In this document: piece by piece, positions 8,841 through 19,266 of the stretch
Layout of the letters: each line of letters starts with the position of its first letter
Position numbering within the stretch: the stretch's first letter is position 1
Assembly (NCBI RefSeq): GCF_002846395.1
Contig: NZ_PJMU01000003.1
Coordinates: forward strand, 868,001 to 932,000
Source of the DNA: Pontibacter ramchanderi
GTDB taxonomy: Bacteria > Bacteroidota > Bacteroidia > Cytophagales > Hymenobacteraceae
DNA: 64,000 nt
Direction of reading: 5' to 3'
Made by a program: the position numbers and the translations under genes
Notes under the pieces: model-generated
What the model was told of the DNA's origin: nothing
Databases searched by the model: none
What the model saw: only the letters and a program-made list of their open reading frames with translations

Positions 8841-9647
8841 TTATCTTTCTCTCCAATAATCGATGTTACTGGCGGCAGGCTTCTCCACGTAAGTACCTCT
8901 GATCTGAGTTGAATACACGCGATTCAAGCTAGTTAGAGTTACTGAGTTTTGAATGAATGGTGCCGTTGTAGCAGGGTCGTATGTAGTGCCCGATGGATAT
9001 ACCTTGAAGGTATAAACACCTCTCTTCAACTCTACGTACGGGCTGTGCCCTTTGAAATTAATGTTCTTACCAAGCTCAACGATCTCCATAGGCTCCGCTG
9101 GTTTATCGCCGGTCGCTGGAATGGCCGCACGCACTGCATACGCATCCACCGCAAACGGAATGTTCACCATGGTGTTCACAAATCTCCACCAGATCTTGGT
9201 TACATCAGATGGTGGCAGCACGTCCTCAATTATAAAGGTCTCGTAACTTGGCTTTACACCTACCAAATAAGCAGAGTAGAACTTATTGTTGGCTAGGTTC
9301 ACCGAAGAGGTAGCCAACACATCTGCTGTTCCTTTACCAGTTGTAACCGTATCAATTACGCTCATGGAAAAAGAACCTGCAGGCAGCAAGGCGTATGCGT
9401 TACTTGGGTATACCGAAGCGTACGCATTCCCCAGAACCTGACCCGCTGTAGTAGGCGCCACGCCTGTCACCTTATTGTTGTCCAGGTAAAAGTTAGATCG
9501 GGGAGCATCCTGCGCGTGGAAGAAGAACTTAACGTAAGCCCCTTCTCCTACTGGTTTTGCTACTTCCGGTATTTCGTTTTTCTCACAGGCAACCAGCATC
9601 AGGCCGGCTCCTATAAACAACATTGCTCTATTTAATATCTTTCTCAT
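8841..9647 (-). CDS. DUF4397 domain lipoprotein downstream of SusCD
   Basis: A 268-residue lipoprotein; the signal ends LMLVAC, so Cys is at about residue 21. The rest is a DUF4397-type beta-sandwich, with YVKFFFHAQDAPRSNFYLDN near the start, a segment commonly seen in surface lipoproteins encoded after SusD. It follows SusD by 18 bp and is the last gene of the SusC-SusD operon. It may be an accessory surface glycan-binding protein. Binding of any particular polymer cannot be read from the sequence. Confidence 0.8.
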   Translation of the reverse strand: MRKILNRAMLFIGAGLMLVACEKNEIPEVAKPVGEGAYVKFFFHAQDAPRSNFYLDNNKVTGVAPTTAGQVLGNAYASVYPSNAYALLPAGSFSMSVIDTVTTGKGTADVLATSSVNLANNKFYSAYLVGVKPSYETFIIEDVLPPSDVTKIWWRFVNTMVNIPFAVDAYAVRAAIPATGDKPAEPMEIVELGKNINFKGHSPYVELKRGVYTFKVYPSGTTYDPATTAPFIQNSVTLTSLNRVYSTQIRGTYVEKPAASNIDYWRER

Positions 9648-9665
9648 AACGTTTCAATCAAATTA

Positions 9666-11270
9666 TTAACGTTTGCTGAACCAAGTTTCAAAGGTATGGT
9701 AGTCTTCCTCAAAGCCACCCATTGCACGAATCGCCTCTTGGTTCCACATATAATCTGAGTTGTATCTCGGACGAGCTCTGTAAGCTGGCTTGCCCATGTT
9801 TGCTACGTTCAGCGCGCTTGGCAACACAAAGCCAGTATAAACTTCTCCATCCTGGTTGTAATGATATCTTCTCATGTCAGACCATGTCTCCAGGAAGCCC
9901 CAACCCCATGTGGCAATGTATTTCTGCAACATGATCTTAGAGAGTGTCAGGCCTTCAGTATTTGTTGGCATCATCACTTCGCTTGCCAGGTAAGCTGCTT
10001 TGCGGGTATCATACACAGCAGGATCTGGCGCGTAAGCACGGGCAAAGTCGATGTGCGCCGTTACGCCGTTTCTGTAGGCCTGCAGCGCAATGTCCTTCTT
10101 ACCAGCAATCCAGGCGGCCTCAGCCTTAATGAACTGCAGCTGAGAATAGGTCATAAGCGGGAATTTAGCCGCGTTTGCAAAGAAATAGATCTGCGGACCG
10201 GTTGGCACAGTAGATACTCCGGTAGCATTCCACAGGTTTTTAGGGATGCGCGGGTCAGTTGAGCTCGGGAACTCCGTCAGGCCAAGTGTAGGCGTAATAC
10301 CTCTGTACTCGCCGTCAGGAGACGGCGCCAACATGGCTGTAATACGCGGGTCCTTCAGGTGCTGGTTTGCAAACACAGGGTCTGTTCCCTGCAAGTTAGC
10401 GTCAGTTAATGCAGCGTTGGTACCGTCCAACAGACCAACGATGTACTTTGTCTGGCGGTTAGAGGCGATGTTGTTGCGAAGCGGACCAAAGAAGTTGGTG
10501 TTCGCACTAACAGTACCCTCAAAGCGGATCATAGCGTTGTCAGCGTTGCTGGCCAGTGACTTGTCCACATACTCGATCACTTTATTAGGGTCGTAAGACG
10601 CCTTGTTTGTCAGGCGATGCGCGTTAATAGCAAGCATACCATAGGCAAAACGCTTCCACTGCTCTCTGTTTCCGGCGTAGATCAAATCGCTCTTTGCCAG
10701 ACCAGAGCTACCTGCGTCAAGACCGTCTGTACGCTCCAGGCTCTTGATGCCTTCTTCTAGCAGACGCTTGATCTCTGGATATACAACATCCTGCTCGTCG
10801 TAGTTGAAGACACGCTTCTCAGGGTCAAACGCCTCCGTCATGATCACCGGACCGTGATAGTCGGTGAGGGTCTGCCAGCCGTACGCACGCATGATATGGC
10901 CCACACCTACGAAGTCATACTTCTTGCTGCGCTCGCCGCTTTCGATCATGTCCGACAGGTTGTAGCCCATGCTCCAATACACGGCTCTCCAAAGCTGCGC
11001 ATACGTGTCTGACAGGGGGTTACCGTGCTGGTCGATTGCGTTGTTGGCTGTCGTGTTAGCCCAGTTCTGCACATACTGTCCGGCAAAGCGACCGTCCCAC
11101 TGCACGGCTACAGCCATTTCAGACTGTATCTGAGGGAGGAACAGTTCCGGCTGCAACAAGGCATCCGGTCCGTTCGGGTTTGTGTTTACGTCAAGGTAAT
11201 CTTTACAACCAGATGCCGAAAACACGCTGGCCGCTATAAGAGAAGCTACTAATATCTTTCTCATTTTCAT
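9666..11270 (-). CDS. SusD/RagB-family outer-membrane nutrient-binding lipoprotein
   Basis: A 534-residue SusD-like_2 lipoprotein with a signal ending ASGC followed by KDYLDVNTNPNGP, the usual N-terminus of the family. TPR-like helical repeats fill the rest. SusD proteins cap the SusC transporter at the cell surface and capture oligosaccharide or peptide ligands. It starts 5 bp after the SusC stop, so the two are translationally close. The ligand is not evident, but neighbouring cell-wall enzymes point to peptidoglycan-derived or related glycans. Confidence 0.93.
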   Translation of the reverse strand: MKMRKILVASLIAASVFSASGCKDYLDVNTNPNGPDALLQPELFLPQIQSEMAVAVQWDGRFAGQYVQNWANTTANNAIDQHGNPLSDTYAQLWRAVYWSMGYNLSDMIESGERSKKYDFVGVGHIMRAYGWQTLTDYHGPVIMTEAFDPEKRVFNYDEQDVVYPEIKRLLEEGIKSLERTDGLDAGSSGLAKSDLIYAGNREQWKRFAYGMLAINAHRLTNKASYDPNKVIEYVDKSLASNADNAMIRFEGTVSANTNFFGPLRNNIASNRQTKYIVGLLDGTNAALTDANLQGTDPVFANQHLKDPRITAMLAPSPDGEYRGITPTLGLTEFPSSTDPRIPKNLWNATGVSTVPTGPQIYFFANAAKFPLMTYSQLQFIKAEAAWIAGKKDIALQAYRNGVTAHIDFARAYAPDPAVYDTRKAAYLASEVMMPTNTEGLTLSKIMLQKYIATWGWGFLETWSDMRRYHYNQDGEVYTGFVLPSALNVANMGKPAYRARPRYNSDYMWNQEAIRAMGGFEEDYHTFETWFSKR

Positions 11271-11275
11271 TTTAA

Positions 11276-14200
11276 TTAAAATCCTGCTCTAATACCAAAG
11301 TTAATTCCTCTTGGCAACGGGAAGTTACCGTAATCGAGGCCGGAGCCACCGGCACCACCTACTGCAGCAGAGTTACCATTCGCTACCGGGTCAAGTCCTG
11401 AGTAGTTCGTGATCAGGAACAGGTCTGTTCCTGTTACAAACACGTTCAGGTCCTCGACGAACTTAATGCGCTGCATGATGCTGGTCGGCATGCGGTAGTT
11501 CAGTGTCACGTCGCGCATACGTACCCAGTTCACGTCTTTCTCCACAAAGTTCTGGTGCGGGTAAATAGAAGACCAGTAATCAGAGTTTCTGTAAAGGTCG
11601 ATCGGAATGTTGTTCTGCGTTGGGTTGGCTGTGTTTTCCAAACCGTCTCTTAGTACACCTGTCACAACACGTGGCGTCTCACGATCAAGTGTGCGCTTGC
11701 TCAGACCTGTTACTGTCAGGTAGTGCTCTGTTGCATTGTACACGTCGCCACCTTTGCGGATGTCGAGCAGGAAGTTCAGCGACAGGTTTTTGTAAGTGAA
11801 GGTGTTTGTCAGACCGATGTTGAAGTCTGGGTTACGGTCACCTACCACTACCCACTCGCTTGTGTTCAGCAGCGGAAGACCAGTTGAAGGGTTGATCAGC
11901 ACGTCGCCGTTGTCGTTACGCTGGTAGTCGTAACCTGTGAAGGTGGTCAGAGGACCGCCCAGACGCGAACCCACGCGCACGTTGCCGTACAACCAGGTGT
12001 CAGAGTTGTAGAACTCCTGCACGTCGCCTGGTAGCTTGGTCAGCTTGCTTTCGTTCTTAGTAAAGTTCATGAGAACATCCCACGAGAAGTTGCTCTTCTG
12101 GATCGGCGTACCGTTCAACTGAAGCTCTATACCTGAGTTCTCCATCTCACCGGCGTTGAAGGTCATCAATACGAAACCAGTTGCATAGCTCAGACGCAGG
12201 TTCTGCACGATCTGGTCAACAGACTTCTTCTTGAAGTAAGTCGCGTCGATGCCGAAGCGGTCGTTGAAGAACTTCAACTCTGTACCGAACTCGTAAGAAG
12301 TCGTCATTTCCGGACGCAGGTTCAGGCTTGGGCCAGTGAAGCCGTAACGGAAACCACCACCTGTCGTTTGAGCTGACTCGTAGAACGGACGGATGCTGTA
12401 CGGACGGGCATCTTTACCTACCTGGGCAATAGAGGCTCTTAACTTACCATAAGACAGTACATTCTTAAAGCCCTGGAATGGCTCCAGCTCAGTGAACACA
12501 AAGCTCAGACCCGCAGATGGGTAGAAGAAAGAGTTGTTCTGCACTGGCAGCGTAGAACTCCAGTCGTTACGGCCTGTCAACGTCAGGAAGAGGATGTCGT
12601 TGTAGCTTGCGTTGAAGCTACCCCAGGCACCTACCAGGCGACGCTGCGTCAGGTTGTTGTAAGCGCGCTGTGTTGTAAGGGCTGTGTTGTTGATCGAGTA
12701 CAGGTTTGGCGCCATGAACTGCTCGCCTGTAGCAGCGGCACTGAACGTGTTCCAGTCGTAAACAGTGCTACCTAATTTAATGTCGGTGCGCAGTTTGTCG
12801 TTAAACAGCGTAGGGGCTGTGAACTGAGCATAGTACTGGAACGTCAGGTTGCGGTTTGTCACCACGGCCTGGTCAAAGATACCTCCGAAAGAGCGACCAG
12901 CGTTAGACTCTGGGTGACGCACGATCGTGTTTTTCTCTGTATAGTAGTCTACACCTGCCTGGCCAACGAGTTTCATCCAGTCTGTTACATCAGCGGTCAG
13001 GGTAGCGTTCAGTCTGTAACGGTCTGTCAGGGAGTTGAAGATGTTTTTGTTCACGTTGAAGAACGGGTTCTCAACTGCTGTTGCAAATGGCGCAAAGTCT
13101 CTTCTGTTTCCGCTTGGAGTCAGGTAGTTGCTTGCATCATCTGTGGATGGCCAGCGCAACAACTGCAGCAGCGGACCACCGGCACCTCTGAAAGCCTGGT
13201 CGTTGTCAGAACGAGTGTAGTCGAAGGTTACGTCTGTAGAAAGACGCTTGCTCAACTTAGCCGTGATAGCCGAAGAAAGGGTGATACGCTCCAGACCAGT
13301 GTTCGGAATGAAACCCTGTGCATCGGTGAAAGAGCCGGAGATGCGGTACTGAGCTGCTTCGTTGCCGCCTGTGAAAGCAATGTTGTGCTTCTGTGTAAAG
13401 GCGTCGTCGAAGAAGTTTTTCACGTTGTCGTAGAACTGCACTTCAGATGGATAAGGCGCACCGAAGAACCCGATATTCTCATCGCCATCAACGGTGAAGC
13501 CGTTGATACCTCTGTCGTATTTCTGCTGAATCTCTGGGTAGCGCACGATGCGGTCAATACGGAAGCTGTTGCTGTAGTTGATACGGGCTTTACCGGCCTG
13601 ACCACGCTTAGTTGTAATAACGATGGCGCCAGAAGCCGCCTCTATACCGTAAAGAGCAGCCGCTTCAGGACCTTTCAGTACGGTAATGCTTTCGATATCC
13701 TCCGGGTTGATGTCGGCGGCACGGTTAGTAAAGTCTACACCTCTGTTTTCGAACGAACGGGCTGTACCGCCGATAGAAGAAGCAAAAACACCAGTAGAAG
13801 TAGTATTGTTGCTGATCGGAAGGCCGTCTACTACGAACAGTGGCTGGTTGCTGCCGCTCAGGGAGCTGATACCACGGATCACGATAGAAGAAGAAGAACC
13901 TGGCAGACCGGAAGAAGCGTTCACTTCCACACCTGCCACGCGACCAGCCAGGCCATTCACGAAGTTCTCGCGCTGCGTCTGGGCGATAGTAGCACCTTTA
14001 ACCTCTGTTACGGCATATCCCAGGGCTTTCTTTTCCTGTTTGATACCGAGGGCGGTTACCACAACTTCGTTCAGGCTCTGCTCATTTGCCTGTAGGGCCA
14101 CGTTGATAACAGTATTCGTGCCCACAGGTCTCTCAGCAGACTTCATACCGATAAAACTGAACACCAGTACATCCGTTGGTGCTACCGAAATAGAGAATTT

Positions 14201-14383
14201 GCCATCCGTGTCGGTGTTGGTACCACGCGGCTGACCTTTAACAGCTACTGTTACACCAGGTAGCGGGGTATTGTCGGAGGCGGCAGTTACCGTGCCGGTT
14301 ACAGTCGTGCTTTGGGCATTGGCTGTAAAGTGAAACAGGAGGAAACATATCCCCCATAGGTAACATTGTAATTTTTTCATCAT
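11276..14383 (-). CDS. SusC/RagA-family TonB-linked outer-membrane transporter
   Basis: A 1035-residue importer with a signal peptide (about 1-23), a carboxypeptidase-regulatory-like domain at about 27-110 (TGTVTAASDNTPLPGVTV), a TonB-box region (LNEVVVTALGIKQEKKALGYA), a plug to about 230, and a 22-strand barrel ending in IRAGF. It moves ligands captured by SusD into the periplasm using TonB-ExbBD energy. It is first in the SusC-SusD-DUF4397 operon. The 594-bp AT-rich region upstream is the likely control region. Confidence 0.95.
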   Translation of the reverse strand: MMKKLQCYLWGICFLLFHFTANAQSTTVTGTVTAASDNTPLPGVTVAVKGQPRGTNTDTDGKFSISVAPTDVLVFSFIGMKSAERPVGTNTVINVALQANEQSLNEVVVTALGIKQEKKALGYAVTEVKGATIAQTQRENFVNGLAGRVAGVEVNASSGLPGSSSSIVIRGISSLSGSNQPLFVVDGLPISNNTTSTGVFASSIGGTARSFENRGVDFTNRAADINPEDIESITVLKGPEAAALYGIEAASGAIVITTKRGQAGKARINYSNSFRIDRIVRYPEIQQKYDRGINGFTVDGDENIGFFGAPYPSEVQFYDNVKNFFDDAFTQKHNIAFTGGNEAAQYRISGSFTDAQGFIPNTGLERITLSSAITAKLSKRLSTDVTFDYTRSDNDQAFRGAGGPLLQLLRWPSTDDASNYLTPSGNRRDFAPFATAVENPFFNVNKNIFNSLTDRYRLNATLTADVTDWMKLVGQAGVDYYTEKNTIVRHPESNAGRSFGGIFDQAVVTNRNLTFQYYAQFTAPTLFNDKLRTDIKLGSTVYDWNTFSAAATGEQFMAPNLYSINNTALTTQRAYNNLTQRRLVGAWGSFNASYNDILFLTLTGRNDWSSTLPVQNNSFFYPSAGLSFVFTELEPFQGFKNVLSYGKLRASIAQVGKDARPYSIRPFYESAQTTGGGFRYGFTGPSLNLRPEMTTSYEFGTELKFFNDRFGIDATYFKKKSVDQIVQNLRLSYATGFVLMTFNAGEMENSGIELQLNGTPIQKSNFSWDVLMNFTKNESKLTKLPGDVQEFYNSDTWLYGNVRVGSRLGGPLTTFTGYDYQRNDNGDVLINPSTGLPLLNTSEWVVVGDRNPDFNIGLTNTFTYKNLSLNFLLDIRKGGDVYNATEHYLTVTGLSKRTLDRETPRVVTGVLRDGLENTANPTQNNIPIDLYRNSDYWSSIYPHQNFVEKDVNWVRMRDVTLNYRMPTSIMQRIKFVEDLNVFVTGTDLFLITNYSGLDPVANGNSAAVGGAGGSGLDYGNFPLPRGINFGIRAGF

Positions 14384-14977
14384 AACTACGTGGCTATTGG
14401 TTAAGATTATTGTGGGTAGATTGGTTATAGGTTATTTGGTAAAACATAGAATTAATTCGCTTCAGGGCACCCGCCGGTTACAGCAACAAGCATCTTTGCA
14501 TAGTACAATCCAGCAGGCAGTATGCGCTTCCTTAAATATCGGTATATATTAAACTTACATTAAAACTAATAAAAAAGGCCATTAGCACACAGGTTACTGC
14601 AATGATTTTAGCTAAAAAAGAAAAAAGCAGCAATACAAGATTACATGTAAAAACGCAAATTCATGCATATAAAATTACACTTATTTAATATATTTTAAAA
14701 CTTTTATTTTAATTTATATATCTACATGCCGATTTTATGCTTCTATTGCTTTTAAAGATGCATTTACTTATAAGCTCATGATAGCGTCATCTTTCAAAAA
14801 ACGCACAATTCAGCAATTGCTGGAGCATCAAAAAAGCAAGTGCAGGCAGGCATCATTTAAGTGCGCCAGGTATAATAAGGCAACTCGCTTAGCCATAACA
14901 CCTTCCGCCCAGGTTCACTTCGGCGCTTGCATCGCAAGATCACGTCCCAAAATTTTTCAATCGACCGTTATCCACTA
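14384..14977. other. AT-rich intergenic region upstream of susC
   Basis: No convincing gene is present. The stretch 14560-14760 is strongly AT-rich and contains ATTTAATATATTTTAAAA-like tracts, as expected for a promoter and leader of the SusC operon, but I could not find a clean TAnnTTTG element on the minus strand. One AGGTATA motif occurs near 14868. Confidence 0.4.
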
Positions 14978-16243
14978 TCAGGGATAGAGCAGGTAATTCA
15001 GGCGCATTTGCTTGTACTGGCTCAACCCTGGCTCCCAGCTCTTCCGGATCCCCTCCTCCGACGCGCCTGCCACGATTTGCTCCTTGAACTTTTTGGTACC
15101 GGCCAGCTTGTCGATGCTGCCGATCTGGTTGCTTTGCGACTGGTCGAAGAAACGTGCTTTATCGGGATAAGCCTGGTACAGTTCGATCATCCAGCTCAGG
15201 TTAATTCTGCCTGTCTTCCGGAAAGTGCTGACATCGTAATTGCGCAGATCCAGGCCGTAGCATACTCTGTCCTGGTGCAGTGGCGTTTCGGCCATTCCTT
15301 TTATACCTGTAGGGGTGTAGCTGAAGGTGTACTTGTCTTTCATGTCCGGGTGCCCCATGACAGTGAATGGAAACATGGTGCCGCGGCCGTGGTTAAAAAT
15401 AGTGCCTTCGAAAAGGCAGGTAGATGGGTATAGCAGAATAGCCTGCTGCGTGTTCAGGTTAGGAGAAGGCCACACGGGCAGGTCATAGGGCATGTCGTGG
15501 TTGTAGTTCTTCACCTTCACAATCCTGAGTTTGCACTGCACACCGTTGGCCAGCCACTTCTCCCCGTTAATCATCTGGGCAAACTCACCCACCGTAAGGC
15601 CATGCGCAATAGGGATAGGGTGAATACCGATACCCGACTTGTTTTCCGGCTCCAGTATAGGTCCGTCAATCAGGAAACCGTTGGGGTTTGGCCTGTCCAG
15701 CACCATAAGCTCTACCCCGTTTTCGGCACAGGCCTCCATCACGCGGTGCAGCGTAATCGTGTAGGTATAGAAGCGGGTGCCCACGTCCTGTATATCAAAG
15801 ATCATCAGGTCCACGTCGGCCAGGTCTTCTTTAGAAGGTTTGTTGCGCTTGCCGTAAAGCGACACCACCGGTATACCTGTCTTAGGGTCCACACTGTCAT
15901 CCACTTTTATACCTGCACTGGCATCGCCCCGAAAGCCGTGCTCCGGCCCGAATACCTTTACAATGTTCACCCCGAGCGCGTGCAAACTGTCTACGCTCAG
16001 CTTGTCGCCGATAATGGAGGTTGGGTTTACCACCATCGCAACACGCTTGCCCTTCAGGTATGGTAGGTAGGCTTCTGTTTGGTCAGCTCCTGTTATGATG
16101 GGAGCTGCAGCTGTTTCTGGTTTTGCAGACACGCTTTGCGCTTCAGGCGCTGTTTCCTGTTGCGGCGTTTTGCATGAGGCTGCCGTCAGAAGCAATGCCA
16201 GAGCGCTGTTTACCAGCACTTTCACAGTAAAGGAAGTATACAT
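14978..16243 (-). CDS. namZ: NamZ-type exo-beta-N-acetylmuramidase (DUF1343, GH171)
   Basis: Lipoprotein of 421 residues (lipobox TAASC at about 20-24) with the full DUF1343 pattern: NPTSIIG, FGPEHGFRGDASAG (E101-H102, the conserved catalytic pair in characterised NamZ), DLMIFDIQDVGTRFYTY and VLDRPNPNG. Established work on the family shows release of MurNAc from the non-reducing ends of peptidoglycan fragments. With the amidase, MurQ and a sugar symporter nearby, this is the clearest evidence that 1-16243 is a cell-wall recovery locus. It precedes susC by 594 bp and probably has its own transcript. Confidence 0.9.
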   Translation of the reverse strand: MYTSFTVKVLVNSALALLLTAASCKTPQQETAPEAQSVSAKPETAAAPIITGADQTEAYLPYLKGKRVAMVVNPTSIIGDKLSVDSLHALGVNIVKVFGPEHGFRGDASAGIKVDDSVDPKTGIPVVSLYGKRNKPSKEDLADVDLMIFDIQDVGTRFYTYTITLHRVMEACAENGVELMVLDRPNPNGFLIDGPILEPENKSGIGIHPIPIAHGLTVGEFAQMINGEKWLANGVQCKLRIVKVKNYNHDMPYDLPVWPSPNLNTQQAILLYPSTCLFEGTIFNHGRGTMFPFTVMGHPDMKDKYTFSYTPTGIKGMAETPLHQDRVCYGLDLRNYDVSTFRKTGRINLSWMIELYQAYPDKARFFDQSQSNQIGSIDKLAGTKKFKEQIVAGASEEGIRKSWEPGLSQYKQMRLNYLLYP

Positions 16244-16467
16244 AGTAGCTTAATATCTCTAATGATCTACCCCTCGGTGAAGAGAGGACAAGAAGCGGAT
16301 CACGCAGCTTTTTGCAAATTACTACGCTATTCCTGCTATTTCCTTCACTAATTAACTCATTTATATTTCAATATACCAAATTTTCAACCGATTAATTTAT
16401 TAAATCCGCAAAAACATGCAACAAATCCGGCTTCCTGTTGCCATTTTGATAACCCATAAAACTAAAA

Positions 16468-16495
16468 GGCAGGTACAGCCTTCGCCATACCTGCC
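16468..16495 (-). terminator. intrinsic terminator after the SGLT-like gene
   Basis: GGCAGGTA and TACCTGCC form an 8-bp stem, followed on the minus strand by TTTTAGTTTT. It lies 28 bp past the symporter stop and closes the galactose transcript. Confidence 0.6.
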
Positions 16496-16522
16496 CTTCA
16501 AAAGCGGTCATTCCGGGTCAGT

Positions 16523-18100
16523 TTACCAGAAGATAATGTAGATAGCAGCCAGAACCAGCACAATGGCAAAAGAAGCCAGATTAAAGATCATATCGGTACG
16601 GAACAGCGACCTGTCGTACTGAATTGGATTAGACGGATAAATTCCCTGTACCTTGTTTTCATAGAGTGAGTACACAATCATCAGCGTGGACAACAGTAAA
16701 AACACCAGCCCCATCTGGTCGAGGAACGGCATGGCCGGAAATACCTGGTCGATGATGATACTGAAGGGCACGGAGGCAATGGCAGTGGCCAGAGCGGCAT
16801 TGGAAGTGGCCCGTTTCCAAAACAACCCGAACACAAACAGCACTACTATACCTGGGCTCACGTATCCTGTATACTTCTGAATGAACTGGAAGATCTGCTC
16901 TTCTCCACCCAGCAGGGGTTCTGCCACCAGCACCGCGATGACAATGGCTGTCAGACTCACCAGCCGGCCAATGACTACCAGCTGTTTCTCGTTCGCATCT
17001 GGCTTCAGGTGCGCCTTGTAAATATCCATGGTGAAAATGGTAGCCGTGGAGTTCATCATGGAGCTAAGCGAGGACAGGGCCGCCGCCATTAGCGCAGCGA
17101 AGGCTAAGCCTTTCAGGCCGGTTGGCACCAGCGTGTTCAACAGCCAGGGATAGGCTTCGTCGTAGCGGCTGATTTCAGCATTGAGGGCGAAGGCCGCTAT
17201 ACCTGGTATCACCACCACCAATGGAATCAGCAACTTCAGGAAGGCAGCAAACACCAGCCCCCACTGTACTTCTTTTAAATTTTTGGCGGCCAGAGCACGC
17301 TGCACAATGTACTGGTTAAAGCCCCAGTAGCTAATGTTGGCAATCCACATACCACCAAAAAGCACCGTCATGCCCGGCAGATTTTTGTAGAAAGGATTTT
17401 CTTCCGATAGAATCATGTCAAATTTCTCGGGTGCTTTTTCCAGCAGCACCCCCATTCCCTTCCAGGCACCTTCGCCACCGCTCACGGCATCGAGTGCCAG
17501 AAAGGTCGTTACCAAACCACCCATTATCAGAAAGACAACTTGAATCACATCGGTCCAGGCCACCGCTTTGAGGCCGCCGTAAATGGAGTAGGACACGGCT
17601 ACTACCGCCAGCCCCACAATGGCCCACATGGTGCTCACGCCAAACACCACACTCAGGGCGAGGGCCGACAGGTATAGCACCGTGGTCAGGTTCACGAAAA
17701 TGTAGAGCATGATCCAGAAAATGGCCAGACTGGTGCGGATGCGGTCGTCGTAGCGCAGCTTCAGGAACTGCGGCATCGTGAAAATGCCTTCTTTTATATA
17801 AATAGGCAGGAAGAATTTGGCTACGATAATGAGCGTAGCCGCCGCCATAAACTCGTAGCTTGCTATACCCAGGCCAATGGCAAAACCCGAACCCGACATG
17901 CCGATAAACTGCTCGGCCGAGATGTTGGAGGCGATGAGTGAGGCACCTATAGCCCACCAGGGCAGCGACTTACTGGCCAGAAAGTAATCGGTTGAGTTTT
18001 TGATGTGACCTTTCTTTTCGCGCGACACCCAAATGCCGACTGCTATAATGAGCACACAGTAGCCAATAAAAATGGCAAAATCCAAGGCGGAAAAATTCAT
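16523..18100 (-). CDS. sodium/sugar cotransporter, SGLT type (SSS family)
   Basis: Inner-membrane symporter of 525 residues if started at the ATG at 18100 (MNFSALDFAIFIGYC), preferred over an ATG 10 codons upstream because the first helix begins directly there. About 14 helices are visible. The SSS core is present: ASNISAEQFIGMSGSGFAIG near residue 65, GGLKAVAWTDVIQ near 170 and the helix containing ALMAAALSSLSSMMNS. It resembles vibrio vSGLT and is followed by galT and galK in the same orientation upstream, so galactose or a related hexose is the likely substrate. Confidence 0.9.
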   Translation of the reverse strand: MNFSALDFAIFIGYCVLIIAVGIWVSREKKGHIKNSTDYFLASKSLPWWAIGASLIASNISAEQFIGMSGSGFAIGLGIASYEFMAAATLIIVAKFFLPIYIKEGIFTMPQFLKLRYDDRIRTSLAIFWIMLYIFVNLTTVLYLSALALSVVFGVSTMWAIVGLAVVAVSYSIYGGLKAVAWTDVIQVVFLIMGGLVTTFLALDAVSGGEGAWKGMGVLLEKAPEKFDMILSEENPFYKNLPGMTVLFGGMWIANISYWGFNQYIVQRALAAKNLKEVQWGLVFAAFLKLLIPLVVVIPGIAAFALNAEISRYDEAYPWLLNTLVPTGLKGLAFAALMAAALSSLSSMMNSTATIFTMDIYKAHLKPDANEKQLVVIGRLVSLTAIVIAVLVAEPLLGGEEQIFQFIQKYTGYVSPGIVVLFVFGLFWKRATSNAALATAIASVPFSIIIDQVFPAMPFLDQMGLVFLLLSTLMIVYSLYENKVQGIYPSNPIQYDRSLFRTDMIFNLASFAIVLVLAAIYIIFW

Positions 18101-18195
18101 TGCAAGTTTAGTTAGAATAGCTAATATCAAATATTTGATGCAATAAAGAGCATTTGAAGGAACAGTTATTTTCTTACAACTTCCATCGGCGCTTT

Positions 18196-19230
18196 TCAGG
18201 TGGCCTCTACAAGGCCCCGCAACACCCTGGCGGCTGCCTCAGGCGTAATGTCGCGCTGCGGATTGCCCATCATTTCATAGCCTACCATAAACTTCTTGAC
18301 CGTGGCCGAGCGTAGCAGCGGCGGATAAAAATGCATGTGAAAATGCCAGCCGGGATGCTCCTGCCCATCGGTAGGACTTTGGTGTATACCGCAGGAGTAC
18401 GGGAACGACACACCGAACACCCGGTCGTAAGTGACAGTGAGCGCCTGTAGTACCTTGCTGAAACCATCCTTCTCAGCATCCGTCATTTGCCCGATGTGTT
18501 GGAAATGCCGCTTGCTGATGACAATGGTTTCGAAAGGCCACACCGCCCAAAAAGGTACCAGTACCACGAAGTGCTCATTTTCCACTACCACCCGCTCTTG
18601 CAGCTTCAATTCCAGTTGCAGGTAATCGGCCAGCAGGCTGCGGCTGTGGTGGGCAAAGTACTGCGCCTGTTGGGTGGTTTCTTTGGCTGGCTCTACGGGT
18701 ACGGTGCTCTGAGCCCACACTTGTCCGTGCGGGTGCGGATTGCTGCAGCCCATGATACTGCCCTTGTTTTCAAAAATCTGCACATAGTTGATATAATCCA
18801 GACTACTGAGCTCCGCATACTCTTTTTGCCAGAGGTCCACCACTTTGCGGATATCAGCTGTACTCATCTCGGCCAGGGTAAGGTCGTGGCGCGGCGAGAA
18901 ACAGATGACCCTGCATATACCACGTTCGCTCTCCGCCCGGATCAGGTCGCCTGCCACGTAGGCTCCTTCTGGTATGCCGTCCTGCAAGGCACCAAAATCG
19001 TTGTTGAACACGAAGGTTGTCGCGTAAGCCGGATTTTGCTCACCGCTGGCGCGGGTGTTGCCGGGGCACAGGTAGCAGGTCGGGTCGTAGGCGGGGCGGG
19101 AGTCATGGGGCTGTTCCTCCTGCTGCCCCTGCCACGGGCGCTTGGACCGGTGCGGCGATACCAGCACCCACTCCCCCGTGAGCGGGTTAAACCTGCGGTG
19201 AGGGTGTTCTGCCAAATCAAAAGTAGCCAT
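18196..19230 (-). CDS. galT: UDP-glucose--hexose-1-phosphate uridylyltransferase
   Basis: Leloir-pathway enzyme that swaps UMP between UDP-glucose and galactose-1-phosphate. The protein has 344 residues from the ATG at 19230 ([21 protein letters not shown]), chosen because relatives start there. The zinc-site cysteines are in TCYLCPGN, and the active-site HPH triad is in [11 protein letters not shown]. It lies 36 bp after galK and before the sugar symporter, so galK-galT-symporter form one unit. Confidence 0.95.
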   Translation of the reverse strand: MATFDLAEHPHRRFNPLTGEWVLVSPHRSKRPWQGQQEEQPHDSRPAYDPTCYLCPGNTRASGEQNPAYATTFVFNNDFGALQDGIPEGAYVAGDLIRAESERGICRVICFSPRHDLTLAEMSTADIRKVVDLWQKEYAELSSLDYINYVQIFENKGSIMGCSNPHPHGQVWAQSTVPVEPAKETTQQAQYFAHHSRSLLADYLQLELKLQERVVVENEHFVVLVPFWAVWPFETIVISKRHFQHIGQMTDAEKDGFSKVLQALTVTYDRVFGVSFPYSCGIHQSPTDGQEHPGWHFHMHFYPPLLRSATVKKFMVGYEMMGNPQRDITPEAAARVLRGLVEAT

Positions 19231-19266
19231 ATCGTTTTGGTTTGAAGTTAGAAAAGGCACAGCCTG

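Noticed and set aside
12914..14095. A 393-codon open frame antisense to susC
   Set aside because: SusC covers the same bases with a clear plug and regulatory domain; the antisense translation is rich in Val/Cys and has no recognisable domain.
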